Below, piece by piece: positions 7,936-16,017 of a stretch of DNA of 64,000 nt (position 1 is the first letter of the stretch; each line of letters opens with the position of its first letter). Source of the stretch: Thioalkalivibrio sp. ALJ12. GTDB lineage: Bacteria; Pseudomonadota; Gammaproteobacteria; Ectothiorhodospirales; Ectothiorhodospiraceae. A program made the position numbers and the translations under genes. The stretch is taken from contig NZ_KB899540.1 of the NCBI RefSeq assembly GCF_000378305.1, forward strand, positions 435,953 to 499,952, given 5' to 3'. The notes beneath the pieces were generated by a model. It ran no database searches, was not told the origin of the DNA, and worked only from the letters and a program-made list of their open reading frames with translations.

Positions 7936-9453
7936 CTAGCCGGCCGAGGCAGTGCCCGGGGTGTCTTCTTCAGTCACGGGTTCGACCCGAAGCCTGAGTC
8001 CTTCGATTGCGGTCACCCGCACCTTCTGTCCTTCGCGGACCGGTGCCGAAGTCTCCGCGTTCCACTGTTCGCTGTGGACCCAGACTCGACCGCTTTGGTC
8101 GAAGTCCTCGCGCGCCTCGCCGATCATGCCGATCATCTCTTCGTAGCCGGTGGCGGGCTTCTTGCCACGCAGGCTGAACAGCCGGCCCAGCACCCAGACC
8201 GACAGGATGCCGATAGCGATGGCAGTGCCAATCACCAGCGGGATCGCCACATTCAGCTGCGGGTCGTCCCACAGGATGATGGAGCCAACAGTAAAGGCCA
8301 CGATTCCTCCTATGCCCAGCGCCCCGAAACTGGGTACGAAGGCCTCTGCAATCATGAAAATCATGCCCAGCAGCATCAGCGCCAGGCCCGCGTAGTTCAC
8401 CGGCATCACCTGCAGCGCGAAGAACGCCAGTATCAGCGCGATCGAGCCGATCACCCCGGGATAGATCGCGCCCGGATTGGCCAGCTCGAAGATGATGCCG
8501 TATATCCCGATCAGCATCAGGATGTAGGCGATATTCGGGTTGGTGATCAGCGACAGCAACTGGGTGCGCCAGTCCGGATCCATGCGCACAATCTCCAGCC
8601 CCTCGGTCGACAGCGTCCGCTCGCCGTCGTGCATACGCACGGTATGGCCGTCGATCTGCGCCAGCAGGTCGTCGAGGTTGTCCGCGACGAAATCGATCAC
8701 GTTCTGTTCCAGCGCGGCAGTCGCGGTCAGGTTGGAGCCCTCGCGCACTGTCTCCTCGGCCCACTCGGCGTTGCGGTCGTAGCGCTCGGCCAGGCCGCGG
8801 ATGTAGGACACCGCATCTTCCAGCACCTTGCGCTCCATCGCGTCGCCGCCCCGGCGGGGTGAGGGGGGATCGTCTTCCAGCAGTTCCTCCTCGGTGGCCG
8901 GTTCGACCTCGCCGTTGTCGCCGTTGCCGTTGCCGTTGCCGTTACCGTTACCGTTGTCGCCATTGCCATTGGTCTCGTCGGTGGCCTCTTCTTCCTCCTC
9001 TTCCGGCGGATCCATGCCCGGCAGGCCGCCTCCGCCCATCTGCACCGGCGTGGCAGAACCGAGGTTGGTGGCCGGGGTCATCGCGGCGACATGCGAACCG
9101 TAGAGGATGTAGGTCCCGGCACTGGCCGCGCGGGCACCCGAAGGGTGGACATAGGTGACCACCGGGACATCCGATTGCAGGATGTTGCGGATAATGCTGC
9201 GCATGCTGGAATCCAGCCCGCCCGGGGTATCCAGCATCAGGACCATGATCTCGGCGTCCTCGGCCTCCGCGCGCTCGATACCGCGGCGGATGTAATCGCC
9301 GGTGGCCGGACCAATGGCATCTTCCACGGTCAGCACCAGTGCCTGCCGCTGCCCGGTGTCCGCCAGCGTGGACATCGCCAGCCAGCCGGCCCCCAGCAGC
9401 AGGAACGCCAGCCAGATTACGGTTCGCCAGAGGCGCATGCCGCCTCGCTTCAT
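7936..9453 (-). CDS. nfeD: NfeD-type membrane serine protease (ClpP-class, long form)
   Basis: Long NfeD proteins join a ClpP-like serine protease to a membrane part and a C-terminal OB fold and partner with slipins. Here a signal/anchor (residues 10-30) leads into the protease domain with the nucleophile Ser 111 in ARAASAGTY and a probable catalytic Lys near 209 in ERKVLEDAVSYIRG. Several membrane helices span about 300-430, and an OB-fold tail ends the 505 residues. Between Ser and Lys sits an unusual acidic and Asn-Gly-repeat insert (about 145-200), coded by a hexanucleotide microsatellite. The ATG at 9453 follows GAGAGGAAG. The stop codon directly abuts the palindromic element. Confidence 0.92.
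   Translation of the reverse strand: MKRGGMRLWRTVIWLAFLLLGAGWLAMSTLADTGQRQALVLTVEDAIGPATGDYIRRGIERAEAEDAEIMVLMLDTPGGLDSSMRSIIRNILQSDVPVVTYVHPSGARAASAGTYILYGSHVAAMTPATNLGSATPVQMGGGGLPGMDPPEEEEEEATDETNGNGDNGNGNGNGNGNGDNGEVEPATEEELLEDDPPSPRRGGDAMERKVLEDAVSYIRGLAERYDRNAEWAEETVREGSNLTATAALEQNVIDFVADNLDDLLAQIDGHTVRMHDGERTLSTEGLEIVRMDPDWRTQLLSLITNPNIAYILMLIGIYGIIFELANPGAIYPGVIGSIALILAFFALQVMPVNYAGLALMLLGMIFMIAEAFVPSFGALGIGGIVAFTVGSIILWDDPQLNVAIPLVIGTAIAIGILSVWVLGRLFSLRGKKPATGYEEMIGMIGEAREDFDQSGRVWVHSEQWNAETSAPVREGQKVRVTAIEGLRLRVEPVTEEDTPGTASAG
8911..8970. repeat. Hexanucleotide microsatellite inside nfeD
   Basis: Roughly ten imperfect tandem copies of a CCGTTG/CCGTTA-type hexamer (plus strand) encode the Asn-Gly dipeptide run in the NfeD linker. 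Because the unit is six bases, gain or loss of copies by slippage keeps the frame and changes only linker length. Confidence 0.85.
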
Positions 9454-9563
9454 GGGCTTCCTCTCCCGTCGGTCCTGTTTCGTCGTACACTCGGCAACGC
9501 TTCACCCGGTACGTGCCCCCACCCTAAACCATAGGCTATTGCGCCGCTGATTCCCCAATCCCG

Positions 9564-10157
9564 ATGTCCGCATCCCCCACGAACAAGGCAATGCATCCGC
9601 CACTCGGCCTGGTCCTGGCCGGCGGACAGGGTCGACGCATGGGCGGGCGCAACAAGGGCTGGGTGGAGTACCAGGGCCGCCCACTGGTGGAACAGGTGAT
9701 CGAACGTCTGCGGCCGCAAGTGGACTCCATCGTGATCAGCGCCAACACCGATATCGACCGCTATCAGGCGCTGGGGTTTCCCTGTCTGCCGGATACGCGC
9801 CCCGATTACCCGGGGCCGCTGGCCGGGATCGCCGCGACATGGGCGCACGCCCCCGGCCACACCCTGCTCTGTGTCCCGGTGGATGCCCCGCACCTGCCTC
9901 CGAATCTGGCCGCAAGACTGGGCCAGGCGCTGGGCTCCTGCGCCGCCCCGGCCGCGATCGCCCACGACGGCGAACGGCTGCAACCGCTATTCGCGCTGCT
10001 CAGACCCGAGCTGGCCGCGCGCCTGGAGACGGATCTCGCACGTGGCCCACTCGCGGTCGGCCGCTGGTTTCGCGACATTGGCGCCACGGTGGTCGACTTC
10101 TCCGACCAGCCCGGCGCCTTCGTCAACCTGAACACGCCCGAAGACCTGGTCGGCTGA
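9564..10157 (+). CDS. mobA: Molybdenum cofactor guanylyltransferase MobA
   Basis: MobA attaches GMP to molybdopterin to make the bis-MGD cofactor of DMSO-reductase-family enzymes. The nucleotidyltransferase signature LAGGQGRRMGGRNKGW is at about residues 18-33; the usual Asp before Lys-Gly is Asn here. Further matches are PDYPGPLAGI (about 80) and VPVDAPHLP (about 107, the metal-binding Asp region). Length 197 is typical. The first ATG (9564) or the one at 9591 could be the start; neither has a strong ribosome site. It heads a Moco-gene run with mobB and moeA. Confidence 0.93.
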   Translation: MSASPTNKAMHPPLGLVLAGGQGRRMGGRNKGWVEYQGRPLVEQVIERLRPQVDSIVISANTDIDRYQALGFPCLPDTRPDYPGPLAGIAATWAHAPGHTLLCVPVDAPHLPPNLAARLGQALGSCAAPAAIAHDGERLQPLFALLRPELAARLETDLARGPLAVGRWFRDIGATVVDFSDQPGAFVNLNTPEDLVG

Positions 10158-10221
10158 GCGCCCCCTCCCGCTGCCACCGGTTATCGCTATACTCGGGCGT
10201 GCATAACGCAAGCAGGTGGCC

Positions 10222-10758
10222 ATGAACCCAATCCCGACCAACCTCCCGCGCATCGGCTTTGCCGCCTGGAGCGGCAGCGGCAAGACCACCCTGCTCAAGG
10301 CGGTGATCCCCGCCCTGCGCGCCCGCGGCCAGCGCCCGGCCGTGATCAAGCATGCCCACCATGCCTTCGACGTGGATACCCCCGGCAAGGACAGCTACGA
10401 GCTGCGCCATGCCGGTGCGGACCAGATGCTGGTTGCCTCCTGCCGGCGCTATGCGCTGATGGTGGAGACCCCGGAGACCGACGATGGCCGCGTACCGGAC
10501 CTGGACATGCTCTGCTCGCGCCTGGACCCGGAACGCGCGGACCTGATCCTGGTCGAGGGCTTCAAGCAGGCTGACCTGCCGAAGATCGAGGTCCACCGCC
10601 CCTCTGTCGGCAAGCCCCCGCTCTACCCGGAGATCCCCGGCGTGATCGCGGTCGCGACCGATGCCGCCGAGCTGGACTTCGACGGCCCCCTGCTGCCGAT
10701 CAACGACCCCGATGCGGTCGCGCGTTTTATCATTGACCACTTCAACCTGAACCCCTGA
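10222..10758 (+). CDS. mobB: Molybdopterin-guanine dinucleotide accessory protein MobB
   Basis: MobB is a GTP-binding helper of MobA. A Walker A motif lies near the N-terminus (AAWSGSGKTTLLKAVIP, about residues 14-30), followed by VIKHAHHAFDVDTPGKDS and the GFKQADLPKIEVHRP segment typical of the family. It is 178 residues from the ATG at 10222; a GTG six bases upstream is in frame, but the ATG is better spaced from AGCAGGTGG. It begins 64 bases after mobA and ends 27 bases before moeA, so the three are probably one transcript, possibly with its own weak start at TATACT (10188-10193). Confidence 0.94.
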   Translation: MNPIPTNLPRIGFAAWSGSGKTTLLKAVIPALRARGQRPAVIKHAHHAFDVDTPGKDSYELRHAGADQMLVASCRRYALMVETPETDDGRVPDLDMLCSRLDPERADLILVEGFKQADLPKIEVHRPSVGKPPLYPEIPGVIAVATDAAELDFDGPLLPINDPDAVARFIIDHFNLNP

Positions 10759-10785
10759 ACACCTGCCCCGGAGACGCCGAGCGCT

Positions 10786-12030
10786 ATGTCCGTGCCCAGC
10801 TGCGACGAATTCGACCCCAACGCACTGACCCTGGAACAGGCGCGCGCGGCCATCCTGCAGGCCTGCGATGCACTGACCGAATCCGAGACGTTGGCACTGG
10901 AATCGGCGCTGGGCCGCACCCTGGCCGAGCCGGTCGCCGCCCGTATCGACGTCCCGCCGGCCGCCGTCTCGGCGATGGATGGCTATGCCCTGCGCGCCGA
11001 CGACGCCGTCGAGGGCCGCGAGCTGATGCTGGCCGGGACTTCGGCCGCCGGGCACCCCTGGGACGGCACGGTGACACCGGGCCAGTGCGTGCGCATCCTG
11101 ACCGGCGCCGTGGTCCCGGACGGGGCCGACGTCGTGATCATGCAGGAACAGGTCGAGCGCGTCGGCGAAACCGGGATTCGCCTGCACAACGGCGGCCTGG
11201 CGCCCGGGCACAACATTCGCGGCCCGGGCAGCGACACTGCCAGCGGGACCGCGCTATTCGCCAGGGGGCATGTCATCGGGGCGGCCGAGATCGGCGTGCT
11301 GGCCAGCCAGGGGATCGGCGAGCTGCAAGTACTGCGCAAGCCGCGGGTCGCATTCTTCTCCACCGGCGACGAACTGGTGCCGCTGGGACAGCCGCTGGGA
11401 CCGGGCCAGATCCATGACTCCAACCGCCACACGCTGCGCGCGCTGCTGGCCTCCTACCCGGTCGAGGCGCTGGACTACGGCGTGATCCGCGATACAGAGG
11501 CGGCCGTTCGCGAGGCGCTGGAGCGCGCCGGGCAGGAAGCGGACCTGGTCATCACCACCGGCGGCGTCTCGGTCGGCGATGCCGACCACGTGACTCGTGT
11601 CCTGCAGGCCTCGGGCCAGGTCGGCTTCTGGAAGATCGCGATCAAGCCCGGCCGCCCTCTGGCCTTCGGGCGTTTCGGCAACGCCCACTTCCTGGGCCTG
11701 CCCGGCAACCCGGTCGCGGTCATGACGACCTTCGCGCTGCTGGTACGCCCTGCCCTGCAGGCCCTGGCCGGACGCGACACCACGCCGCCGCACACCATCA
11801 GCGCACGCCTGGTGGAGGACCTGCGCAAGACCCCCGGGCGCAAGGACTTCCAGCGGGCGGTGCTCGCCACCGATGAGCGTGGATGGGTCGTACGTTCGGC
11901 CGGCGGCCAGAGCTCGCACCAGCTGCGCGCGATGAGCGAGGCCAATGCCTACATCGTGCTGCCGCGCGAGTCCGACGGGGCGCGCGTGGGCGAATGGGTG
12001 GAGGTGCTCTCGTTCCGGGAAGTCTTCTGA
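10786..12030 (+). CDS. moeA: Molybdopterin molybdenumtransferase MoeA
   Basis: MoeA inserts molybdate into adenylylated molybdopterin. The 414-residue protein shows the N-terminal substrate-handling region (VSAMDGYALRADD near 60), the signature RILTGAVVPDGADVVIMQE near 105, and the MogA-like domain with ITTGGVSVGDADH near 265 and FLGLPGNPVAVM near 305. All family domains are present and full length. With mobA and mobB it covers the late steps of Moco biosynthesis; the early moa genes and the molybdoenzymes themselves are not in the window. It converges on the PilZ gene. Confidence 0.96.
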   Translation: MSVPSCDEFDPNALTLEQARAAILQACDALTESETLALESALGRTLAEPVAARIDVPPAAVSAMDGYALRADDAVEGRELMLAGTSAAGHPWDGTVTPGQCVRILTGAVVPDGADVVIMQEQVERVGETGIRLHNGGLAPGHNIRGPGSDTASGTALFARGHVIGAAEIGVLASQGIGELQVLRKPRVAFFSTGDELVPLGQPLGPGQIHDSNRHTLRALLASYPVEALDYGVIRDTEAAVREALERAGQEADLVITTGGVSVGDADHVTRVLQASGQVGFWKIAIKPGRPLAFGRFGNAHFLGLPGNPVAVMTTFALLVRPALQALAGRDTTPPHTISARLVEDLRKTPGRKDFQRAVLATDERGWVVRSAGGQSSHQLRAMSEANAYIVLPRESDGARVGEWVEVLSFREVF

Positions 12031-12081
12031 TCGCCGCAGCCTTCGGGATTGCAGGCTGGGGCCTTTGCTTTGAAGGCTGAC

Positions 12082-12447
12082 TTATTCGCGAGTCGGGGCG
12101 GACTCGGCCATGGCGGCAAATTCCCGCTCCAGCAGGGCCTCGTCACCCAGATTGAGCTCGACCAGGCGGCGCAGGTGCGTCGCCGATTCCAGCGGCATCG
12201 CCTCGATCTCGAGTCCCAGCCACAGGCCCTCCTGCCAGCGTACGCGACCCTCGAACGCGATCCGCGCCTCGTCGGACAAAGGGATGTCCAGCGTGACCAC
12301 GGCATCTGGCTCAAAAACTGGGATCTGCGCCCCCTCGACCAGGACACCGCGCAGCGATATGTCCTCGACGCGCACGGGACATTCCCCGTTCGCATGGATC
12401 AGGTTGGCCGGAAACTCCAGGGGGATACGTTGAAACCGTCGCTCCAT
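12082..12447 (-). CDS. Single-domain PilZ protein
   Basis: The 121 residues form one PilZ domain. The two c-di-GMP-binding elements are visible: the N-terminal Arg motif ERRFQRIP (residues 2-9, RxxxR) and DISLRG near residue 29 (D/N-x-S-x-x-G). Such stand-alone PilZ proteins bind c-di-GMP and change the activity of partners, often in motility or surface growth; the partner here is unknown. The pilSR pair elsewhere in the window could share a type IV pilus context, but that is only suggestive. It converges on moeA and diverges from the RDD gene. Confidence 0.88.
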   Translation of the reverse strand: MERRFQRIPLEFPANLIHANGECPVRVEDISLRGVLVEGAQIPVFEPDAVVTLDIPLSDEARIAFEGRVRWQEGLWLGLEIEAMPLESATHLRRLVELNLGDEALLEREFAAMAESAPTRE

Positions 12448-12509
12448 ACAGGAAGACTACGCGCTCCTTGCCCGTTCCACCAACCTGCATACCGATCCCG
12501 ACCCTGCCC

Positions 12510-13046
12510 ATGAGCCAAGACCCCAAGAATATCGAAGGCCTGCCCGCCGGCCTGCTGCGCCGCTTCGGCGCGATCATCTACGACGCCCTGCTGTTGATCG
12601 CGATCTGGATGGTGCTGGGCATGATCGTGGTGGCACTGGGCAACCTGACCGGCTGGTACTCCACCCGCGCGCATTTCATCGCCAACCTGTTCGTGGGCTG
12701 GGCATTCTTTTTCTGGTTCTGGACGCGCACCGGGCAGACCCTGGGCCTGCAGACCTGGAACATCCAGCTGCGCACCGAGCATGGCCAGCCGGTCAACGCC
12801 TGGCAGGCCACGCTGCGCTATCTGGTGGCGGCCGCCCAGTGGCTGGTGGTGCTGATGGCGATCTGGGCGGTGCGCGAACACGGCGCCGTGGCGACCGTGG
12901 CGGTTACCGCCGCAGCGATCTTCGCGCTGGGGCTGTCGCAGTTCCATCCACGGCGCTGGATGCTGCACGACTGGCTGTCCGGGACCGAGCTGGTACGCAT
13001 CCCGGGCCTCGCCAAACCACGCTGGAAAAAAGACAAGGCGGCCTGA
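12510..13046 (+). CDS. RDD family membrane protein
   Basis: The protein carries the RDD pattern: LLRRFGAIIYDALLLIAIW at about residues 15-33 (Arg-Asp in the first membrane helix), a central TRTGQTLGLQTWNIQL and the end RRWMLHDWLSGT. Three to four membrane helices are seen. RDD proteins are poorly known; some act in sodium or compatible-solute handling, so no specific job can be given. I chose the ATG at 12510 (178 residues); an in-frame TTG at 12468 is possible but less likely. Neither start has a clear ribosome site. Confidence 0.85.
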   Translation: MSQDPKNIEGLPAGLLRRFGAIIYDALLLIAIWMVLGMIVVALGNLTGWYSTRAHFIANLFVGWAFFFWFWTRTGQTLGLQTWNIQLRTEHGQPVNAWQATLRYLVAAAQWLVVLMAIWAVREHGAVATVAVTAAAIFALGLSQFHPRRWMLHDWLSGTELVRIPGLAKPRWKKDKAA

Positions 13047-13056
13047 ACCGACGCCG

Positions 13057-13079
13057 CCTGCGGCCCCGGAGCCCGCAGG
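13057..13079. terminator. GC-rich hairpin between converging genes
   Basis: A 7-bp stem (CCTGCGG/CCGCAGG) with a nine-base loop lies ten bases after the RDD stop codon and eleven before the lipoprotein gene's stop. It is followed by TCCTTT on the plus strand rather than a clean T-run. Its place between two converging genes suggests a weak terminator for the RDD transcript. Confidence 0.35.
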
Positions 13080-13089
13080 GTCCTTTACA

Positions 13090-13746
13090 TCAGGGGGCAA
13101 GCCACAGGCCTGATTCCTCCAGCCCGTCGGCGATTTGCTCCGCCATTTGCTGATAGCCGGCCGCGTTGGGGTGGATGCGATCCGCGCGCAGGTCGCCGTT
13201 CGAGAGCACCCCTGACAGCACCCCGTCGATTAGCGGGACCTCCTCCTCGCGCGCCAACTCGCCATAGATGCCGTCGTCACGCAGGCGCCCCGTGGCGGCC
13301 GCGAAGGCCGAGGCCGAGGGCACGCCAAGCAGCAGGGGCTGGGCGCCATGCTCGCGCACCTCGTGGATCAGGGCCCGCAGGTCCTCCTTGACCGCCGGCG
13401 CGGCGCGCTGGCGCAGGAAGTCATTGCCGCCGAGACCGATGATCACCAGATCGGGCTCGTGCTCGCGCAGGCTGGGGCCCAGCCGGCCACGCGCGCTGTC
13501 CGCCCGGTCGCCGGGCACGCCGTCGTTCACCACCTGCCAGCCAGTGATCTCGGCCAGACGCGCCGGGAAATCTTCCCCGCGCGAGGCGCCCGTCCCGTGG
13601 GTCACGCTGTCCCCGAACGCCAGCACCGTGGCCGCGCGCGGCAGCGGCTCCAGGTCACCGGGTCCGCTACCACCACAGCCGGCGAGCAGGGCCAGCAGCC
13701 CCGCCAAACCGCCCGCGAGAAATATCCGCCGCAAGGGAGCGATCAT
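13090..13746 (-). CDS. GDSL/SGNH esterase lipoprotein (TesA-like)
   Basis: An N-terminal signal with lipobox LLAGC (Cys at about 24) predicts a lipoprotein. The SGNH hydrolase blocks follow: GDSVTHG (nucleophile Ser, about residue 46), a conserved Gly in NDGVPGDRADSARGRL, GLGGNDF (Asn of the oxyanion hole, about 108) and DRIHPNAAG (catalytic Asp/His, near 190). This matches the TesA-type thioesterase/lysophospholipase group, so lysophospholipid or ester hydrolysis in the periplasm is likely. Its start overlaps the stop of lptG by four bases (ATGA), a translational-coupling arrangement suggesting a link to envelope work. Confidence 0.9.
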   Translation of the reverse strand: MIAPLRRIFLAGGLAGLLALLAGCGGSGPGDLEPLPRAATVLAFGDSVTHGTGASRGEDFPARLAEITGWQVVNDGVPGDRADSARGRLGPSLREHEPDLVIIGLGGNDFLRQRAAPAVKEDLRALIHEVREHGAQPLLLGVPSASAFAAATGRLRDDGIYGELAREEEVPLIDGVLSGVLSNGDLRADRIHPNAAGYQQMAEQIADGLEESGLWLAP

Positions 13747-14816
13747 GCCCGCACCGCCATGCGTCGCAGCGCGAACAGCGCGATGGCCAGGAACAGCAAC
13801 ACCGGCAGGCTGGCCGCCAGCAGCGGCGGCAGGTTGTACACCAGCCCCAGGTGGGTGATCGCGCGCATCACGATCACGAACGAGACCCCGATCGCGATCC
13901 CGATAAACAGGCGCTGGCCGGCGCCGCCCTCGCGCTGCGAGCCGAACAGGAACGGGATCGCCAGCAGCAGCATCACGAAGGTACTGGCCGGCAGGGTGAA
14001 GCGCTGCCAGAACGCGACCTCGTAGGGAGCCGCATCCAACTGATTCTGCTGCAGATAATCGATGTAGCGAGAGAGATCGAGCGCGGCCATCTGGCTGGGC
14101 TCGACCACCAGCACGTCGAAATACTCGGGGGCGATCAGCCGGTCGATCGTCTCCTGCTCACGGTGTTCGGCGACCACGCGGTCATGCGACAGCTGCGAAC
14201 GCTCCACGTCCTCCAGCCGCCAATCTCCATCGACAAACTGGGCCCGCGCCGCGCGGGTGATGCGGCTGGGCTCGCGATCCCCGGTGAACTCGATGATGCG
14301 CACCCCGATCAGCTGATTCCCGGCCAGCACCGACTCGGCGTGGATCATTCGCTGACCGTCGCGTGCCCAAAGCCCCATCGACCCCACGCTGATCTCCTCG
14401 TCGAAGGCCGAGGCCTTCAACGCCTGGGCACGCGTCTCCGAGGCCGGAGCAAAGAACTCGCCGATAATCAGCATCACCATTACCACGACCAGCCCCGCCT
14501 GCAGCACCCAGACGATGAACCGGCCCAGGGTCATGCCGGCGGCCCGCATCGCCGTCAGCTCGCTGTTCGCGGCGAGGTTGCCCAACCACAGGAGCCCGCC
14601 CAGCAGGGCCGCCGAGGGCAGCATCTCGTACATCCGCCGCGGCAGGGTCAGCGCCACGTAGAGCATCGCCTCGGTGACCCCGTAGGTGCCGGTGCCGGTA
14701 TCGCGCAGCTCGTCGATCATCGCGAACACCGCGTCCAGCGCGACCAGCAATACTACGGCCAACGCCGTGCCGATCAGCACCTGGCGGATCACATAGCGCC
14801 CCAACACCGTGGTCAT
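13743..14816 (-). CDS. lptG: LPS export permease LptG
   Basis: LptG and LptF form the inner-membrane permease that, powered by LptB, extracts LPS and feeds it to LptC. The 357 residues have the family layout: three N-terminal helices (about 10-125), a large periplasmic beta-jellyroll domain (about 130-265) and three C-terminal helices. The region ELTAMRAAGMTLGRFIVWVL, split near residue 85, is the cytoplasmic coupling helix typical of YjgP/YjgQ proteins. Start and stop overlap lptF and the esterase gene by four bases each, so the three are tightly coupled. lptB and lptC lie outside the window. Confidence 0.93.
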   Translation of the reverse strand: MTTVLGRYVIRQVLIGTALAVVLLVALDAVFAMIDELRDTGTGTYGVTEAMLYVALTLPRRMYEMLPSAALLGGLLWLGNLAANSELTAMRAAGMTLGRFIVWVLQAGLVVVMVMLIIGEFFAPASETRAQALKASAFDEEISVGSMGLWARDGQRMIHAESVLAGNQLIGVRIIEFTGDREPSRITRAARAQFVDGDWRLEDVERSQLSHDRVVAEHREQETIDRLIAPEYFDVLVVEPSQMAALDLSRYIDYLQQNQLDAAPYEVAFWQRFTLPASTFVMLLLAIPFLFGSQREGGAGQRLFIGIAIGVSFVIVMRAITHLGLVYNLPPLLAASLPVLLFLAIALFALRRMAVRA

Positions 14817-15928
14817 GGCGCCCCTCCGGCATCACGCAAGCGAGGAGTGGCCGATCGCAGCCGCAACAGGCCCTTGTGCCAGGCCAGCACCACCCACAAC
14901 ACCAGCATCAGGCCATGGGTCCACCACAGCCCCAGGGCCAGTGGTGTGCGGCCGTCGGCCAGCTGTCCCTGCCCGAGGATGAGGAAGTTTGCGTACAGCA
15001 CGTACACACCGATCGCGGCCGGGATGCGCGCATAGCGCCCGGTGCGGGGCGGCACCTGCGCCAGCGGCAGCGCAAGCAATGCCAGCACCAGGATCGACAG
15101 CGGCATTGCCAGACGCCATTCCAGCTCGGCGCGCGCCTCGGGATCGTCGCGCTGCGCCCACAGCGCGGAGGTCGGCAGCGCATCCAGGCTAGCGCGGCGC
15201 GTGGTTGGGTCGGGCTCGGTAATCTGGGTGCGCAGGCGCTCAAACTCCAGCATGCGGAAGCTCGCAGTGCCGGGCTCGCCGACGTAGCGATAGCCGTTCT
15301 CCAGCAGCAGGAAGCCGCTGCCCTCGGCCTCGGGATCGGGCACCGCGCGCTCGGCCACGGTGATCTGCGACTCTCCATCCACCTCGCGATAGATGAAGAC
15401 TTCCAGCAAGGCCTCGCGATCCTCACTCATGCGCTCGGCGAAGAAGACCTGATCGCCCACCCGCGAACGCAGGAAACGCCCCGGGGCAATCCCCACCAGG
15501 TCGGAGCGCTGCTCGGCCAGGTCACGCAACTGGTCGATCTGCGCCTCGGTACGGGGTACGACCATGGTCATCAGCACCAGCAGCAGGAGCGCGGCCGGGG
15601 CCGCCACCCAGAACAGCGCGCGGTAGAGGGCCGCGAACGACATCCCGCTGGCCTGCAGCGCGGTCATCTCGCTGTCGCGCTGCATGCGCCCGAACACCAG
15701 CATGAACGCCAGAAACAGGGCGACCGGCCAGAGGAACACAATGCCCTTGAACGCCCCGAACGCGACCATGCCGGGGAGGAAATCGACCGGCAGGCTGCCC
15801 TCGGCGACGTCGCGCAGCACCCGCGCCAGTACGCCGCCGATAATGACCAGCAGCAACACCACGCTCACTGCGGCCTGGGTCAGCCACAGCTCGCGGGCGA
15901 TGAAGCGCTCGGCGCGACGCAGGATCAT
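14813..15928 (-). CDS. lptF: LPS export permease LptF
   Basis: The first gene of the lptF-lptG-esterase unit. Its 371 residues share the LptF/LptG plan: three membrane helices, the coupling segment DSEMTALQASGMSFAALYRA (about 87-106), the periplasmic jellyroll (about 130-265), then three more helices. Placement first and closest to divergent pepA matches the usual lptFG-pepA arrangement in gammaproteobacteria, where LptF precedes LptG. The ATG at 15928 lies 89 bases from the pepA start, and this short shared region must hold both promoters. Confidence 0.93.
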   Translation of the reverse strand: MILRRAERFIARELWLTQAAVSVVLLLVIIGGVLARVLRDVAEGSLPVDFLPGMVAFGAFKGIVFLWPVALFLAFMLVFGRMQRDSEMTALQASGMSFAALYRALFWVAAPAALLLLVLMTMVVPRTEAQIDQLRDLAEQRSDLVGIAPGRFLRSRVGDQVFFAERMSEDREALLEVFIYREVDGESQITVAERAVPDPEAEGSGFLLLENGYRYVGEPGTASFRMLEFERLRTQITEPDPTTRRASLDALPTSALWAQRDDPEARAELEWRLAMPLSILVLALLALPLAQVPPRTGRYARIPAAIGVYVLYANFLILGQGQLADGRTPLALGLWWTHGLMLVLWVVLAWHKGLLRLRSATPRLRDAGGAP

Positions 15929-16017
15929 GCGCCCGTCACCCCGCGCCGGACGCGACGCGTGGTCGGGCGCCGCTCGGCGCTGGTAACATGCTCGGACTCA
16001 TTTTCGGGAGGCATTTG

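Noticed and set aside
8911..8970. Possible CRISPR or other spaced repeat array
   Set aside because: The units are contiguous hexamers without spacers and code an in-frame Asn-Gly run in NfeD.
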